From Paractinoplanes lichenicola (GTDB lineage Bacteria > Actinomycetota > Actinomycetes > Mycobacteriales > Micromonosporaceae): DNA of 64,000 nucleotides. Positions 50,323-58,379 of the stretch are shown one piece after another; position 1 is the stretch's first letter, and every line of letters starts with the position of its first letter. A program made the position numbers and the translations under genes. The stretch is from contig NZ_JAENHO010000008.1 in NCBI RefSeq assembly GCF_016785085.1, positions 62,001 to 126,000 of the forward strand. Reading direction: 5' to 3'. Below the pieces are notes generated by a model. The model was given only the letters and a program-made list of their open reading frames with translations. It was not told the DNA's origin and did not search any database.

Positions 50323-51288
50323 CTAACGGGCCAATTCGGCCCGTAACACGACCGTGCGGGGCGGCTGGGTGTCGCCGCCGATGCGTTCCAGCAGCATCGA
50401 CGCGGCGGTCGTGCCCAGGTGCCGCGCGGGCAGCCGCACCTGCACCACCGAGCGTGGCGTCAGGAAGAGAAACGGCAGCTCACCGACCACGGCCAGGCCG
50501 AATCGGGCCGGGTCGGCGCCGGCCTCGACGACGGCCTGCAGCGCCCCCACGCCCATCAGGTTGTTCGTGGTCAGCACCGCGTCGGGCGGCTCGGGCAGGG
50601 CCAGCAGCCGCTGCATCGCCGCATGCCCGCCGTCGGCCCGGAAGTTCGCGTGCTGCAGGAAGCCGTCCGGCATCGCGGCCCGGCGGGCGGTCATCACCTG
50701 CCGCCAGCCCAGAAACCTGTCCTCGGTCGCCTCGATGCCGACCGGCCCGGCGATGCAGGCGATCCGGCGGTGCCCGGCGTCGAACAGCGCCGTCGTGGCC
50801 GCGATGCCGGCCGCCCGGTTGTCGACCTTGACGGCGTCCACCGGATACGGCGTCGTGCGGTCGACGGCCACGACCGGGCTGCCCAGCGAGGCGATCGCGC
50901 CCAGGTCGGCCTCGTCCGAGGCGGGGGCCAGGATCACGCCCGCCATCTGCTCGGACGCGGCGATCTGCAGGTAGCGCAGCTCCTTGCCGGGGTCGTCGTC
51001 GGTGTTGCACAGCACGACCGAGAAGCCCGCCTCCTGCGCCCTGTCCTCGACGCCGCGGGCCAGCGCGGTGAAGAACGGATTCTCGATGTCGGGGATCAGC
51101 AGGGCCACCACCTCGGAGCTCTGCTTGCGCAGGCGGCGGGCGGTCTTGTTGGGCGTGAAGGCCAGCTTGGCGGCGGCCTCGCGCACGGCCCGCTGCTTCT
51201 CCGGCGACACGGTGGTGCCGTTGAAGAAGCGCGAGACGGTCGCGGGCGAGACGCCCGCGAGCGCGGCTACCTCATAGATCGTGGCCAT
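50323..51288 (-). CDS. LacI-family regulator between the sugar operon and GH116
   Basis: 321 aa. HTH MATIYEVAALAGVSPATVSR, hinge NKTARRLRKQSS, sugar domain VVALLIPDIENPFFTALARG, VVLCNTDDDPGKELRYLQIA, GVILAPASDEADLG, VVGELPFLFLTPRSVVQVRL. It is flanked by two copies of TGAAATCGATTTCR and so is the likeliest binder of both. It is a paralogue of the LacI at 45418-46389. A 7-bp hairpin (ACGGGCC/GGCCCGT, 50326-50344) covers its last codons and could reduce read-through into the binding-protein gene. Confidence 0.93.
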   Translation of the reverse strand: MATIYEVAALAGVSPATVSRFFNGTTVSPEKQRAVREAAAKLAFTPNKTARRLRKQSSEVVALLIPDIENPFFTALARGVEDRAQEAGFSVVLCNTDDDPGKELRYLQIAASEQMAGVILAPASDEADLGAIASLGSPVVAVDRTTPYPVDAVKVDNRAAGIAATTALFDAGHRRIACIAGPVGIEATEDRFLGWRQVMTARRAAMPDGFLQHANFRADGGHAAMQRLLALPEPPDAVLTTNNLMGVGALQAVVEAGADPARFGLAVVGELPFLFLTPRSVVQVRLPARHLGTTAASMLLERIGGDTQPPRTVVLRAELAR

Positions 51289-51352
51289 AGCGCCTCACTC
51301 TAGGCCGTCTTGACAGGCGGCCGACCCCGATCTACGTTCCGTTTCAGCTTTG

Positions 51353-51366
51353 TGAAATCGATTTCA
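51353..51366. promoter_or_regulatory. LacI-type operator upstream of GH116
   Basis: TGAAATCGATTTCA, a perfect 14-bp palindrome ending 17 bases before the GH116 ATG and about 65 bases upstream of the divergent LacI start, so one bound repressor can affect both genes. Confidence 0.85.
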
Positions 51367-51383
51367 TCGCCAGGGAGACGCAG

Positions 51384-53789
51384 ATGACGTTGTACGCCGG
51401 AGACGCGGTCGCCTTTCCGCTCGGCGGGCTCGGCACCGGGCACGTGGCGCTGTGCGGGGACGGCGCGCTGCGGCAGTGGCAGCTGCTCGGGGTGCCCAAC
51501 CACGGCGGGCTGCTGCCGGACAGCTTCTTCGCGCTGCGCGTCTCGTCACTCGAGCCGCCGGACGACGTCGTACGGCTGCTGCGGTCCTTTAAAAAAACCG
51601 GCGAGCCTGCCCCGAACGTGTCGGACGCAGTCGTGCCGGACGCGGGGCGGACCTGGCGCTGGCCGTTCGTGGCCGACACGACTTTCGAGGCGGAGTATCC
51701 GTACGCCCGGGTCGGTTATCACGATCCCGCGCTGCCCGTGGCCGTCACGCTCGAGGCGCACACCCCTTTCGTGCCGCTCGACGCCGACGCCAGCTCGCTG
51801 CCGCTGGTGCGCTACCGGTTCACGATCCGCAACGACAGCGCCGAGTTCCGCCACGGGTTCCTGCTCGGCGCGTTGCAGAACGGCGTCGGCTGGGACGGCG
51901 TGACGCCGATCGACGGCACGCGGGGGGCGGGCTACGGCGGCAACGTCAACCGGCTGTTGCGCCGGCCCGGGCAGAGCGGCGTGCTCATGGATCATCCGGG
52001 CCTGGCCGAGGACGACGCGTCGGCGGGGGAGATGCTGCTCTGGACCGACGCGCCGGCCGCCGTGCTGCCGCGGGCCCACGACGCCGACGCCGTGCTGCGC
52101 TTCGCCGAGACGCTGCGGCTGGTGGCGCCGACCCAGCTCGGCGACTGGTCACCCGAGGCGCTGCGGGCCGCGCTGCGTGACGGCGCTTCCCCCGTACGGG
52201 TCCCGCAGGGCCCGAGCCCGGCCGGGCACACGTGGGACGCCGCCGTCGCGCCCGCCTTCGCGCTGGCGCCGGGGGAGTCCACGACGATCGACATCGTGCA
52301 CGCGTGGTGGTTCCCGAACCGGTACGCGGATTTCGACCGGTTCGGGCCGCAGCGCGATTACGGGCCGACCCGATTCTGGGTGGGCAACCATTACGCGACC
52401 CGGTTCGGCGGCGCGCTCGACGTGCTCGACGCCTATCTGTCGGACCGGAGCCTCTTGGACGGCGCTTCGCGAGCCTGGGCCGAGGCGGTGGCGTCGAGCG
52501 ATTTGCCGGAGCCGTTGCGCGAGACCATTGCGGCACAACCTTCCCTCGTACGTTCCCCGAGCATCTTCCGTACGGCGGACGGGCGCACATTCGCGTTCGA
52601 GGGCGCGCTCGGCGCCTCGACGCGCAACTGGAACGGCGATGCGGGCGGGTCGTGCCCGTTGAACTGCAATCACGTGCTCAATTACGAGCAGGCCCTGGCG
52701 CGGCTGTTCCCGTCGGTGGGGCGGGACATGCGGGAGACCGAGTTTTTGGTGCAGGCCGCCGACGGTTCTCTTCCGCATCGGGTCGTGTTGCCGCTTTATC
52801 TGCCGCAGTTGCACGGCGTTCCTATTGGCGGGCCCGAGCGGCCTGCCTTGGACGGCATGTTGGGTGCTGTGCTGAAGACTTATCGTTCGGTGCTGGATGG
52901 CGCGGGCCTTTCGTGGCTTCGTTCGCAGTGGACCGCTTTGGTTGCGCTCATGTCACATATTTCGGATAAATGGGATGGCGGCGGGGACGGCGTGTTACGG
53001 GGTGACCAGCCTGTCACCTACGACATTTCGCTGCATGGGCCGAATATGTTCGTGGGGGGTCTTTGGCTATCAGCGCTCCGTGCCATGTCGGAAATTTCCG
53101 TACGATTGGGAGAGCCGGATCCGTATACGGCCGTCTTCGAGAAGGCCTCTTCCGCGTACGACTCCCTGCTGTGGAACGGCGAGTTCTATGCGCAGCCGGC
53201 CACGGGGGAGGCGTACGACTTCGGGAAGGGTTGCCTCTCCGACCAGCTGCTCGGGCAGTGGTGGGCGCACGAGCTCGGCCTCGGGCATCTGCTGCCGGCC
53301 GCGCGCGTTGTCTCGGCCCTGCGCGCGATCGTCAAATACAACCTGCGTACGGGTTTCGAGCCGCACGGTTATCGGTCCTTCGCCGACGGGGACGAGACGG
53401 GACTGGTCGTGTGCACGTGGCCGAACGGGGGCCGGCCGGCGGTGCCGTTGCGCTATTGCGACGAGGTGTGGACCGGGGTCGAATATCAGGTCGCCGCGCA
53501 CTGTTTCTACGAGGGCCTCGACGACGAAGGGCTGGCCGTCGTGCGCGGGGTGCGGGCCCGCTATGACGGCACTCGCCGCAATCCCTTCAACGAGATCGAG
53601 TGCGGCGACCACTACGTACGGGCAATGGCGGGGTGGTCCTTGCTGACCGCGTGGTCGGGTGTGCGGCACGACGCGACGGCCGGCACCCACACGGCCGGAA
53701 AACGCCCCGGCCGCTTCCCGTTCGTCGCCGGCACGACGTGGGGGACATTGACGGTGGCCGACGACGGAAGTGTCGTACTGCCCCACTAG
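51384..53789 (+). CDS. GH116 beta-glycosidase, cytoplasmic
   Basis: 801 aa, no signal peptide. The N-terminal beta-sandwich opens VAFPLGGLGTGHVALCGDGA, the hallmark of GH116/bile-acid beta-glucosidase enzymes. The C-terminal (alpha/alpha)6 barrel has NHVLNYEQALARLFP, where Glu 435 is the likely nucleophile, TYDISLHGPNMFVGGLWL, and CDEVWTGVEYQVAAHCFYEG. Members are retaining beta-glucosidases, xylosidases or related enzymes. GGGAG precedes the ATG. A LacI operator lies just upstream and its copy precedes the importer operon, so substrate import and hydrolysis are coordinated. The segment at about 52750-53110 is less GC-rich and holds a TTA codon at 52995-52997, which could make expression depend on the bldA-type tRNA. 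Confidence 0.92.
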   Translation: MTLYAGDAVAFPLGGLGTGHVALCGDGALRQWQLLGVPNHGGLLPDSFFALRVSSLEPPDDVVRLLRSFKKTGEPAPNVSDAVVPDAGRTWRWPFVADTTFEAEYPYARVGYHDPALPVAVTLEAHTPFVPLDADASSLPLVRYRFTIRNDSAEFRHGFLLGALQNGVGWDGVTPIDGTRGAGYGGNVNRLLRRPGQSGVLMDHPGLAEDDASAGEMLLWTDAPAAVLPRAHDADAVLRFAETLRLVAPTQLGDWSPEALRAALRDGASPVRVPQGPSPAGHTWDAAVAPAFALAPGESTTIDIVHAWWFPNRYADFDRFGPQRDYGPTRFWVGNHYATRFGGALDVLDAYLSDRSLLDGASRAWAEAVASSDLPEPLRETIAAQPSLVRSPSIFRTADGRTFAFEGALGASTRNWNGDAGGSCPLNCNHVLNYEQALARLFPSVGRDMRETEFLVQAADGSLPHRVVLPLYLPQLHGVPIGGPERPALDGMLGAVLKTYRSVLDGAGLSWLRSQWTALVALMSHISDKWDGGGDGVLRGDQPVTYDISLHGPNMFVGGLWLSALRAMSEISVRLGEPDPYTAVFEKASSAYDSLLWNGEFYAQPATGEAYDFGKGCLSDQLLGQWWAHELGLGHLLPAARVVSALRAIVKYNLRTGFEPHGYRSFADGDETGLVVCTWPNGGRPAVPLRYCDEVWTGVEYQVAAHCFYEGLDDEGLAVVRGVRARYDGTRRNPFNEIECGDHYVRAMAGWSLLTAWSGVRHDATAGTHTAGKRPGRFPFVAGTTWGTLTVADDGSVVLPH

Positions 53790-53799
53790 TCTGCGCGCC

Positions 53800-54237
53800 A
53801 TGGGTGCTTCCGGGTGGGACTACTACGTCCCCTATCAGCCTGACCTCGGCAATGCTTTCCACGAGCTGCGGACGAAGGTCTTCGACGACGGCGACCACTG
53901 GTGGGCCGTGCCGTACGAGTTCCAGAAAACGGCCGCCGACTTCCCGAACCGGCCGCGCACCGAGGACGAATTGTGGGCGGCGGAGGACGTGCAGGAGTCG
54001 GGCACACACTCCATCCTCGACATGCGCCGGATCAGCTCCGAACCCGGCCCGGGGCGGGTCGTGCCGGTGACCGACGCCGAGGCGCGGGCCGCGGTGGGCA
54101 CCACGGTGCTGACCCGGGCCCACGTCGAACGCCTGCAAGACCTGGAGTACGACCGGTGGTCCGGCCGCTGCGCCGTCCTGCACGACGCCGAGGGCAAGCC
54201 CACCGAGATCTACTTCTGGGGCGCCAGCGGCGACTGA
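53800..54237 (+). CDS. Conserved actinobacterial hypothetical protein
   Basis: 145 aa. The opening MGASGWDYYVPYQPDLGNAF with HELRTKVFDDGDHWW is a pattern I know only from uncharacterised actinobacterial proteins. The C-terminal half has ARAAVGTTVLTRAHVERL and ends EIYFWGASGD. No signal peptide and no catalytic motif. The start at 53800 is chosen by this family-like opening; the frame is open slightly further upstream. It lies 11 bases after the GH116 stop, same strand, and its end overlaps the convergent LysR gene by 28 bases. Confidence 0.72.
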   Translation: MGASGWDYYVPYQPDLGNAFHELRTKVFDDGDHWWAVPYEFQKTAADFPNRPRTEDELWAAEDVQESGTHSILDMRRISSEPGPGRVVPVTDAEARAAVGTTVLTRAHVERLQDLEYDRWSGRCAVLHDAEGKPTEIYFWGASGD

Positions 54238-55130
54238 GCCGACGCGCTGTCCGGGGGCGGATCGTCCAGGGCCGAGAGCAGGCGCTGCGCGAGGGGGGAC
54301 ACGCGCCGCGGGTGGAAGGCGAGTCCGATGTCGATGGTGGGCAGCGGCGCCACGAAGCGGCGCAGGCGGACGCCCGGCACGCGTAGGGCGCGGGCTCGAC
54401 CGGCGGGCACGGCCGCGACCACCGAGCCGCCGGCTACCGCGCGGAGCAGCTGCTCGTCGTCGGGCTCGTGGCGGAGCAGGGTGAAGCCGCCGTCGGGCCA
54501 GATCTGCTCGACGGTCCGGTCGAACATGCCGGGCCCGTTCTCGCGGGGCCACATCACGGCGGGCTCGCCGGCGACCGCCTCGCGCGGGATCCGGCGCAGC
54601 CCTGCCAGCGGGTGGCCGGCCGGGACGGCCAGCAGCAGCTCCTCGGTGCCGAGGATGCGGCAGCGGAGCTCGGGCTCGTAGAGCGGCGGCCGGACGAACG
54701 CGGCGTCGAACTTGCCGGAGAGCAGCCCGGCGACGTTCAGCGCGGTCCATCCGGTCTCCGCGATCACTTCGACATTGGGGTTCTCCCGGCGGAACCGGGC
54801 GACGACGGCGTCGACCAGGCCGCCGCGCGCCGACCGCGTGTAGGCGAGGTGGAGCCGCCCGCCCTGCTCGCGAATGGCGGCGTCGATCCGCGACCGCGCG
54901 CTGTCGGCCCGGGCCAGCACGGCCCTGGCCTCGGCCAGGGCGACCACCCCGACCGGGGTCAGCGTGCAGCCACCCGGCCCCCGCTCGATCAGCCGCGCCC
55001 CCAGCTCGCGTTCCAGGGTGCGCAGCTGCTGGCTCAGCGCGGGCTGGGCCAGATGCAGCCGCCGCGCGGCCCGGGTGAAGTTCAGTTCCTCGTCGAGCAC
55101 CACGAAGTACCGCAACCGCCGCAAGTCCAT
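54210..55130 (-). CDS. LysR-family transcriptional regulator
   Basis: 306 aa. N-terminal winged helix (MDLRRLRYFVVLDEELNFTR, AQPALSQQLRTLERELGARL), linker helix, then an effector-binding domain (FDAAFVRPPLYEPELRCRIL, ELLLAVPAGHPLAGL, DEQLLRAVAGGSVVAAVPAG). It ends in a Pro/Ser-rich tail. A dyad ATAAGC-N3-GCTTAT with a T-N11-A core lies 9-23 bases upstream of its start and would serve both autoregulation and control of the divergent gene at 55203. No metabolic gene adjoins it, so the effector is unknown. Confidence 0.93.
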   Translation of the reverse strand: MDLRRLRYFVVLDEELNFTRAARRLHLAQPALSQQLRTLERELGARLIERGPGGCTLTPVGVVALAEARAVLARADSARSRIDAAIREQGGRLHLAYTRSARGGLVDAVVARFRRENPNVEVIAETGWTALNVAGLLSGKFDAAFVRPPLYEPELRCRILGTEELLLAVPAGHPLAGLRRIPREAVAGEPAVMWPRENGPGMFDRTVEQIWPDGGFTLLRHEPDDEQLLRAVAGGSVVAAVPAGRARALRVPGVRLRRFVAPLPTIDIGLAFHPRRVSPLAQRLLSALDDPPPDSASAQSPLAPQK

Positions 55131-55138
55131 AGAGCATC

Positions 55139-55153
55139 ATAAGCATCGCTTAT
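55139..55153. promoter_or_regulatory. LysR-type box (T-N11-A)
   Basis: ATAAGC-ATC-GCTTAT, a 15-base dyad with six-base arms and T/A spaced by 11 bases, as LysR regulators prefer. It sits between the LysR start (55130) and the divergent small gene (55203). Confidence 0.6.
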
Positions 55154-55202
55154 CGCTCGGTAAGTGACTCGTCTTGGACAGCGTCCACCCCGCCATGAGT
55201 CG

Positions 55203-55589
55203 ATGAGACGCACCGATCGACCCTCCGCCTCGGCGGAGCTGGCCCTCGGCTGGAACGGTCTGCACTGGGGCAGCCCGCTGGCGGAGTTCCGCGCCCGGTT
55301 TCCCCACGCGGCCAGGACGGAAAGCGGTTGGTGGGTCACCGGGGAGGGCGCCGAGGAGTTCTGCGGGATCCCCATGGCCTTCACCCAGTACGGCTTCGAC
55401 CAGCGGGATCAGCTTTACATGGTGTCGTTCATCCCCGAGGTGATCCACCGGGACCGGCTGGCCCCGGCCGCGCTCAACGCGCTGGGCGCGCCCTCCGACT
55501 ACGCCACGGTGTGGAGGCTCGGCGATGTGGTCGTGGAGGTTAAGATCGCCGGCGTCGTGGCCACGGTCACCCATGGGCGCTACGCGTGA
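55203..55589 (+). CDS. Hypothetical protein divergent from lysR
   Basis: 128 aa from ATG 55203; a GTG at 55164 would add 13 residues but overlaps the regulatory region. Visible text: LGWNGLHWGSPLAEFRARFP, GWWVTGEGAEEFCGIPMAFT, QYGFDQRDQLYMVSFIPEVI, DYATVWRLGDVVVEVKIAG. The pattern of small-protein strands with a GSPLAEF turn resembles many cytosolic proteins of unknown role. It could be a LysR target. A hairpin follows its stop. Confidence 0.6.
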   Translation: MRRTDRPSASAELALGWNGLHWGSPLAEFRARFPHAARTESGWWVTGEGAEEFCGIPMAFTQYGFDQRDQLYMVSFIPEVIHRDRLAPAALNALGAPSDYATVWRLGDVVVEVKIAGVVATVTHGRYA

Positions 55590-55592
55590 CAG

Positions 55593-55628
55593 GTTCCCGG
55601 CCCGGGCCGCGTCGTCCGGGCCGGGAAC
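55593..55628. terminator. Bidirectional hairpin terminator
   Basis: A perfect 13-bp stem (GTTCCCGGCCCGG at 55593-55605 with CCGGGCCGGGAAC at 55616-55628) and ten-base loop, lying exactly between the converging stops at 55589 and 55634. It would end transcripts from both sides. Confidence 0.82.
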
Positions 55629-55633
55629 GTCGG

Positions 55634-57757
55634 TCAGGCGCTCGTGCAGACGTTGCCGTTGAGGGTGAAGACCTCGGGCAGCACGTTCGGCCCGCTGTAG
55701 TTGCCGACGTAGCCGACGTTGATCGTCGCCCCCGCGGCCAGGGCGTTGTCGTTCGTGACGCGGACCGTGCGGCCGTCGGCGGTCCAGGTGGCGTTCCAGC
55801 CGCTGCCCAGCGTCTGCCACGTCGTGGGCCAGGCGAACGTCATCGTCCAGCCGGTAACCGGGCCGGCCGTGTTGTTGGTGATGTCGATCGAGCCGACGTA
55901 GCCGTTGCCCCAGTCGTTGGTGTCGCGGAGCTTCACCGTGCAGGGCGCGCCGGCCGGGGTGGCGGTCGTGAACGTCAGCGGGGGTGAGGCGGCCGAGGTG
56001 CGGCCGGAACCGTCGCGGGCCACCACGTTGACCGTGTAACGCTTGCCCGGCTCCAGGTTGCGTACGGTCAGGGAAGTCGACGTGGTCTCGCCCAGCTGCT
56101 CGGCCACGCCGTTGTTCTGCCGGAACACCTCGTACTTGAGGCCGGGCCCGGCGGACGGCCACGAGATCGTCGCGGTCCGGTCGGTCGTCGTCGCCGTGGG
56201 CCGGGCGGGCGTCTTCACGGCCGGGGCCGGGTTCGCCGAGTGCAGGGTGACGAGCGAGATCGCGTACGGGGGAAGGGTCTGCGCGGCTGCCGTGCCGCTG
56301 GTCGCCGTGGTCAAGCCGTCGGCGCCGTTCGTGTAGGTGACGACGGTCGGCGCGCCCGCGGCCGGGGTGAAGCCGTGGTAGTTGAGGGCGACGGTCCGCG
56401 CGTTGTCCGGGTCCTTGTTGATCAGCAGGACGGCCAGGTCACCGTTCGGCCGGCGGACGGCGTGCGAGCTGACCAGCGCGTCACCGGTGCCCGCGCCGAC
56501 GAACCGGTCGCCCGGCTTGGCGAAAGCGCCCATCAACTTGAGCGCGTAATACGGCGCGAACGGCGTGTTCATCGGCGGCTGGCAGACCGAGTTGTCGGCG
56601 TTGCAGTTGCCGCTGGAGAGCAGCCCGAAGTCGTTGTAGTCGGTCTGCCCGGCCACAGTCGACACTGTGCCGAGGCCGTTGTGCACGTTCCACCAGTGCA
56701 CGGTGAACACGCCCTGGGCCAGCAACCCGCTGTAGACGTCGGCCAGGAACAGCGCGCCGGGCTGGGTGTTGCGGCCGACGTCGACGTTCGTCTCGGTCAT
56801 GCTGATGCCGATGCCGTCGGCGTTCGTCCCGGCGTACCGGGAGATCTGTTGCCGCAGCAGCCGGACCGCGTCGGTGATGTGGGCCGGCTTGGTGAGCGTC
56901 TCGGCCGCGCTGCTGCCGCCGGGATACCAGTGCACGTCGACGAAATCGATGACCGAGCCGGCCCGGGTCAGCACCTCCTGGTTCCAGCTGCCCTCGTCGC
57001 CGGCGCCGACGATGGCGTCGGGCCAGTTGCCCGGCATCGTGAGCACGGCGCCGACCTTGATGCTCGGGTCGACGGCCTTCATGGCTTGCGCATACGCCAC
57101 CACGTTCGCCGCGTATTCCTTCGGGCTCTTGTCGGCGTGGTCGTCGGCCTCCCACTCGGAGCCGTAATGCCCGTTGCCATAGTTCTCGTTGCCGATCGTC
57201 CAGAACTTGGCGCCGTACCCCTTGGTGACGTTGGCGTAGCGCACCCAGTCCGCGGCCTCCTGAGCCGTGCCCGTGCCGTAATTAGCAATGATCATCGGCT
57301 CGGCCCCGGTGCGCCGGGCCCCAGCCATGAACGTGTCGAAGTCGGTGTCAGGAGCGACGTAGCCGCCGGGCGCGGTGTGGTCACGCCAGTGGTAGATGTC
57401 GGCGTACGAGCCACCCGGGTACCGCAGCATCTGCACACCCGCATCCTTGAGCAGGTCAGCCACGGCCGGTGTGCCGAGCTGCGAGTCCCAGATGGCGTGG
57501 TTGACACCGAGGGCCCCGACCCCGACGGAAGCGAGCCCGGCCCGCACATCGACATCGACCCGGACGGCCTCACCCGGGGCGGCGACCTTGGGAGTGCCGG
57601 CGTTCGGTGCGGCGGCGTTTAGCGCGGTGGCGTTCGGGGCGGGGGCGTTGGGTGCGGCGGTGTTCGGGGCGGCCAGGGCGGGGGAGGGTGGCGCGAGCGC
57701 GACGGCCGCGAGCAGGACGGTGCTCGCGAGGCCGCGCCGCAGAAGGGAACTGTTCAC
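55634..57757 (-). CDS. Secreted clan GH-A glycosidase (arabinofuranosidase-like) with Fn3 and CBM2
   Basis: 707 aa. A signal peptide (STVLLAAVALAPPSPALA) is followed by an unusual Ala/Pro/Asn-rich repeat (APN, APN, ALN, APN units, about 30-58). The catalytic domain (about 65-470) has VQMLRYPGGSYADIYHWRD, the acid/base motif FWTIGNENYGNG (about residue 190) and the nucleophile motif GISMTETNVDVGRN (about 320). An Fn3 domain (about 500-590) and a C-terminal CBM2 bounded by two cysteines follow. The NEN/ETN pair fits a retaining clan GH-A enzyme; similar proteins are annotated as alpha-L-arabinofuranosidases, but family (GH51 or another) needs a search. GTG 57757 is preceded by GGAGAG. A perfect CebR box lies 26 bases upstream. 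Confidence 0.85.
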   Translation of the reverse strand: MNSSLLRRGLASTVLLAAVALAPPSPALAAPNTAAPNAPAPNATALNAAAPNAGTPKVAAPGEAVRVDVDVRAGLASVGVGALGVNHAIWDSQLGTPAVADLLKDAGVQMLRYPGGSYADIYHWRDHTAPGGYVAPDTDFDTFMAGARRTGAEPMIIANYGTGTAQEAADWVRYANVTKGYGAKFWTIGNENYGNGHYGSEWEADDHADKSPKEYAANVVAYAQAMKAVDPSIKVGAVLTMPGNWPDAIVGAGDEGSWNQEVLTRAGSVIDFVDVHWYPGGSSAAETLTKPAHITDAVRLLRQQISRYAGTNADGIGISMTETNVDVGRNTQPGALFLADVYSGLLAQGVFTVHWWNVHNGLGTVSTVAGQTDYNDFGLLSSGNCNADNSVCQPPMNTPFAPYYALKLMGAFAKPGDRFVGAGTGDALVSSHAVRRPNGDLAVLLINKDPDNARTVALNYHGFTPAAGAPTVVTYTNGADGLTTATSGTAAAQTLPPYAISLVTLHSANPAPAVKTPARPTATTTDRTATISWPSAGPGLKYEVFRQNNGVAEQLGETTSTSLTVRNLEPGKRYTVNVVARDGSGRTSAASPPLTFTTATPAGAPCTVKLRDTNDWGNGYVGSIDITNNTAGPVTGWTMTFAWPTTWQTLGSGWNATWTADGRTVRVTNDNALAAGATINVGYVGNYSGPNVLPEVFTLNGNVCTSA

Positions 57758-57782
57758 AGGACTCTCCGCAGAGGTGAACGAA

Positions 57783-57796
57783 TGGGAGCGCTCCCA
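57783..57796. promoter_or_regulatory. Perfect CebR box
   Basis: TGGGAGCGCTCCCA, identical to the published Streptomyces CebR operator (established knowledge), located 26-39 bases upstream of the secreted glycosidase start. It is one base different from the box in front of the pectinase operon 44 kb away. Confidence 0.82.
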
Positions 57797-57821
57797 TCGT
57801 CGGCTCACGGAGTGACAACTG

Positions 57822-58214
57822 TCAATGAGCCCCGGCCCGCTTGTACCGCTCGAGCGCCTCGGCGATCAGCTCCTCGGCCTCGTCCCGCCCGTCCCGCGTC
57901 TGCTGCAGGGCGATGGCCAGGTTCTCAGTCGCCGCGAGCCGCCCCTCCTCATCCCCGAGCTCGATCCACAATCGCCGCCCGAGCCGGAGACATTCGATCG
58001 CCCAAGCGCCCTGATCACCCCGCCGCAGCAACACCGACCCGATATTGAACAACGCAGCCGCCCGCGCCGCGGTCAACCCGCTCTCCTCCAGCAGACCGAG
58101 CGCCTGCCGAGCCACCGCATCCCACCGCCCCGCCGGCGCGTAAAGGTTCTCACTCAACCACCGAACCAGCCGAAGCCCCTCCTCCCCGGCCACCAACCGT
58201 TCCCGTCCACGCAT
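57822..58214 (-). CDS. TPR-like protein, possibly a fragment
   Basis: 130 aa, helical, with TPR-type text (AARAAALFNIGSVLLRRGDQ, AIECLRLGRRLWIELGDEEG, LAATENLAIALQQTRDGRDE, AEELIAEALERYKRAG). It resembles the C-terminal repeats of larger NB-ARC/TPR proteins, so it could be a remnant. Start MRGRERLVAGEEG follows GGGAAAGGG. It lies upstream of the CebR box of the secreted glycosidase and downstream of the TIR-like gene on the same strand. No function is assigned. Confidence 0.6.
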   Translation of the reverse strand: MRGRERLVAGEEGLRLVRWLSENLYAPAGRWDAVARQALGLLEESGLTAARAAALFNIGSVLLRRGDQGAWAIECLRLGRRLWIELGDEEGRLAATENLAIALQQTRDGRDEAEELIAEALERYKRAGAH

Positions 58215-58297
58215 CGACCGTCCCCTTTCCCCTCACCGTCATTCCTGACGGACAGGGCCGGGGCGGGTTTGACCGGCAGGGGCCGAGGGGACGCGGC

Positions 58298-58379
58298 TGA
58301 TGGGCGGGTGCCGGGGTGGCGGGTTGATAGGCAGGTGCTCGGTCGGCGGGCCGATGGGCAGGTGGTGGCGGGGCGGGTC
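58298..58379. repeat. Three imperfect G-rich tandem repeats
   Basis: Three units of about 27 bases, each beginning with GATGGGC or GATAGGC and ending GCGGGTC/GCGGGCC (starts near 58298, 58325, 58353). They lie between the TPR-like gene and the stop of the TIR-like gene. The stretch is non-coding as far as can be seen. Confidence 0.5.
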
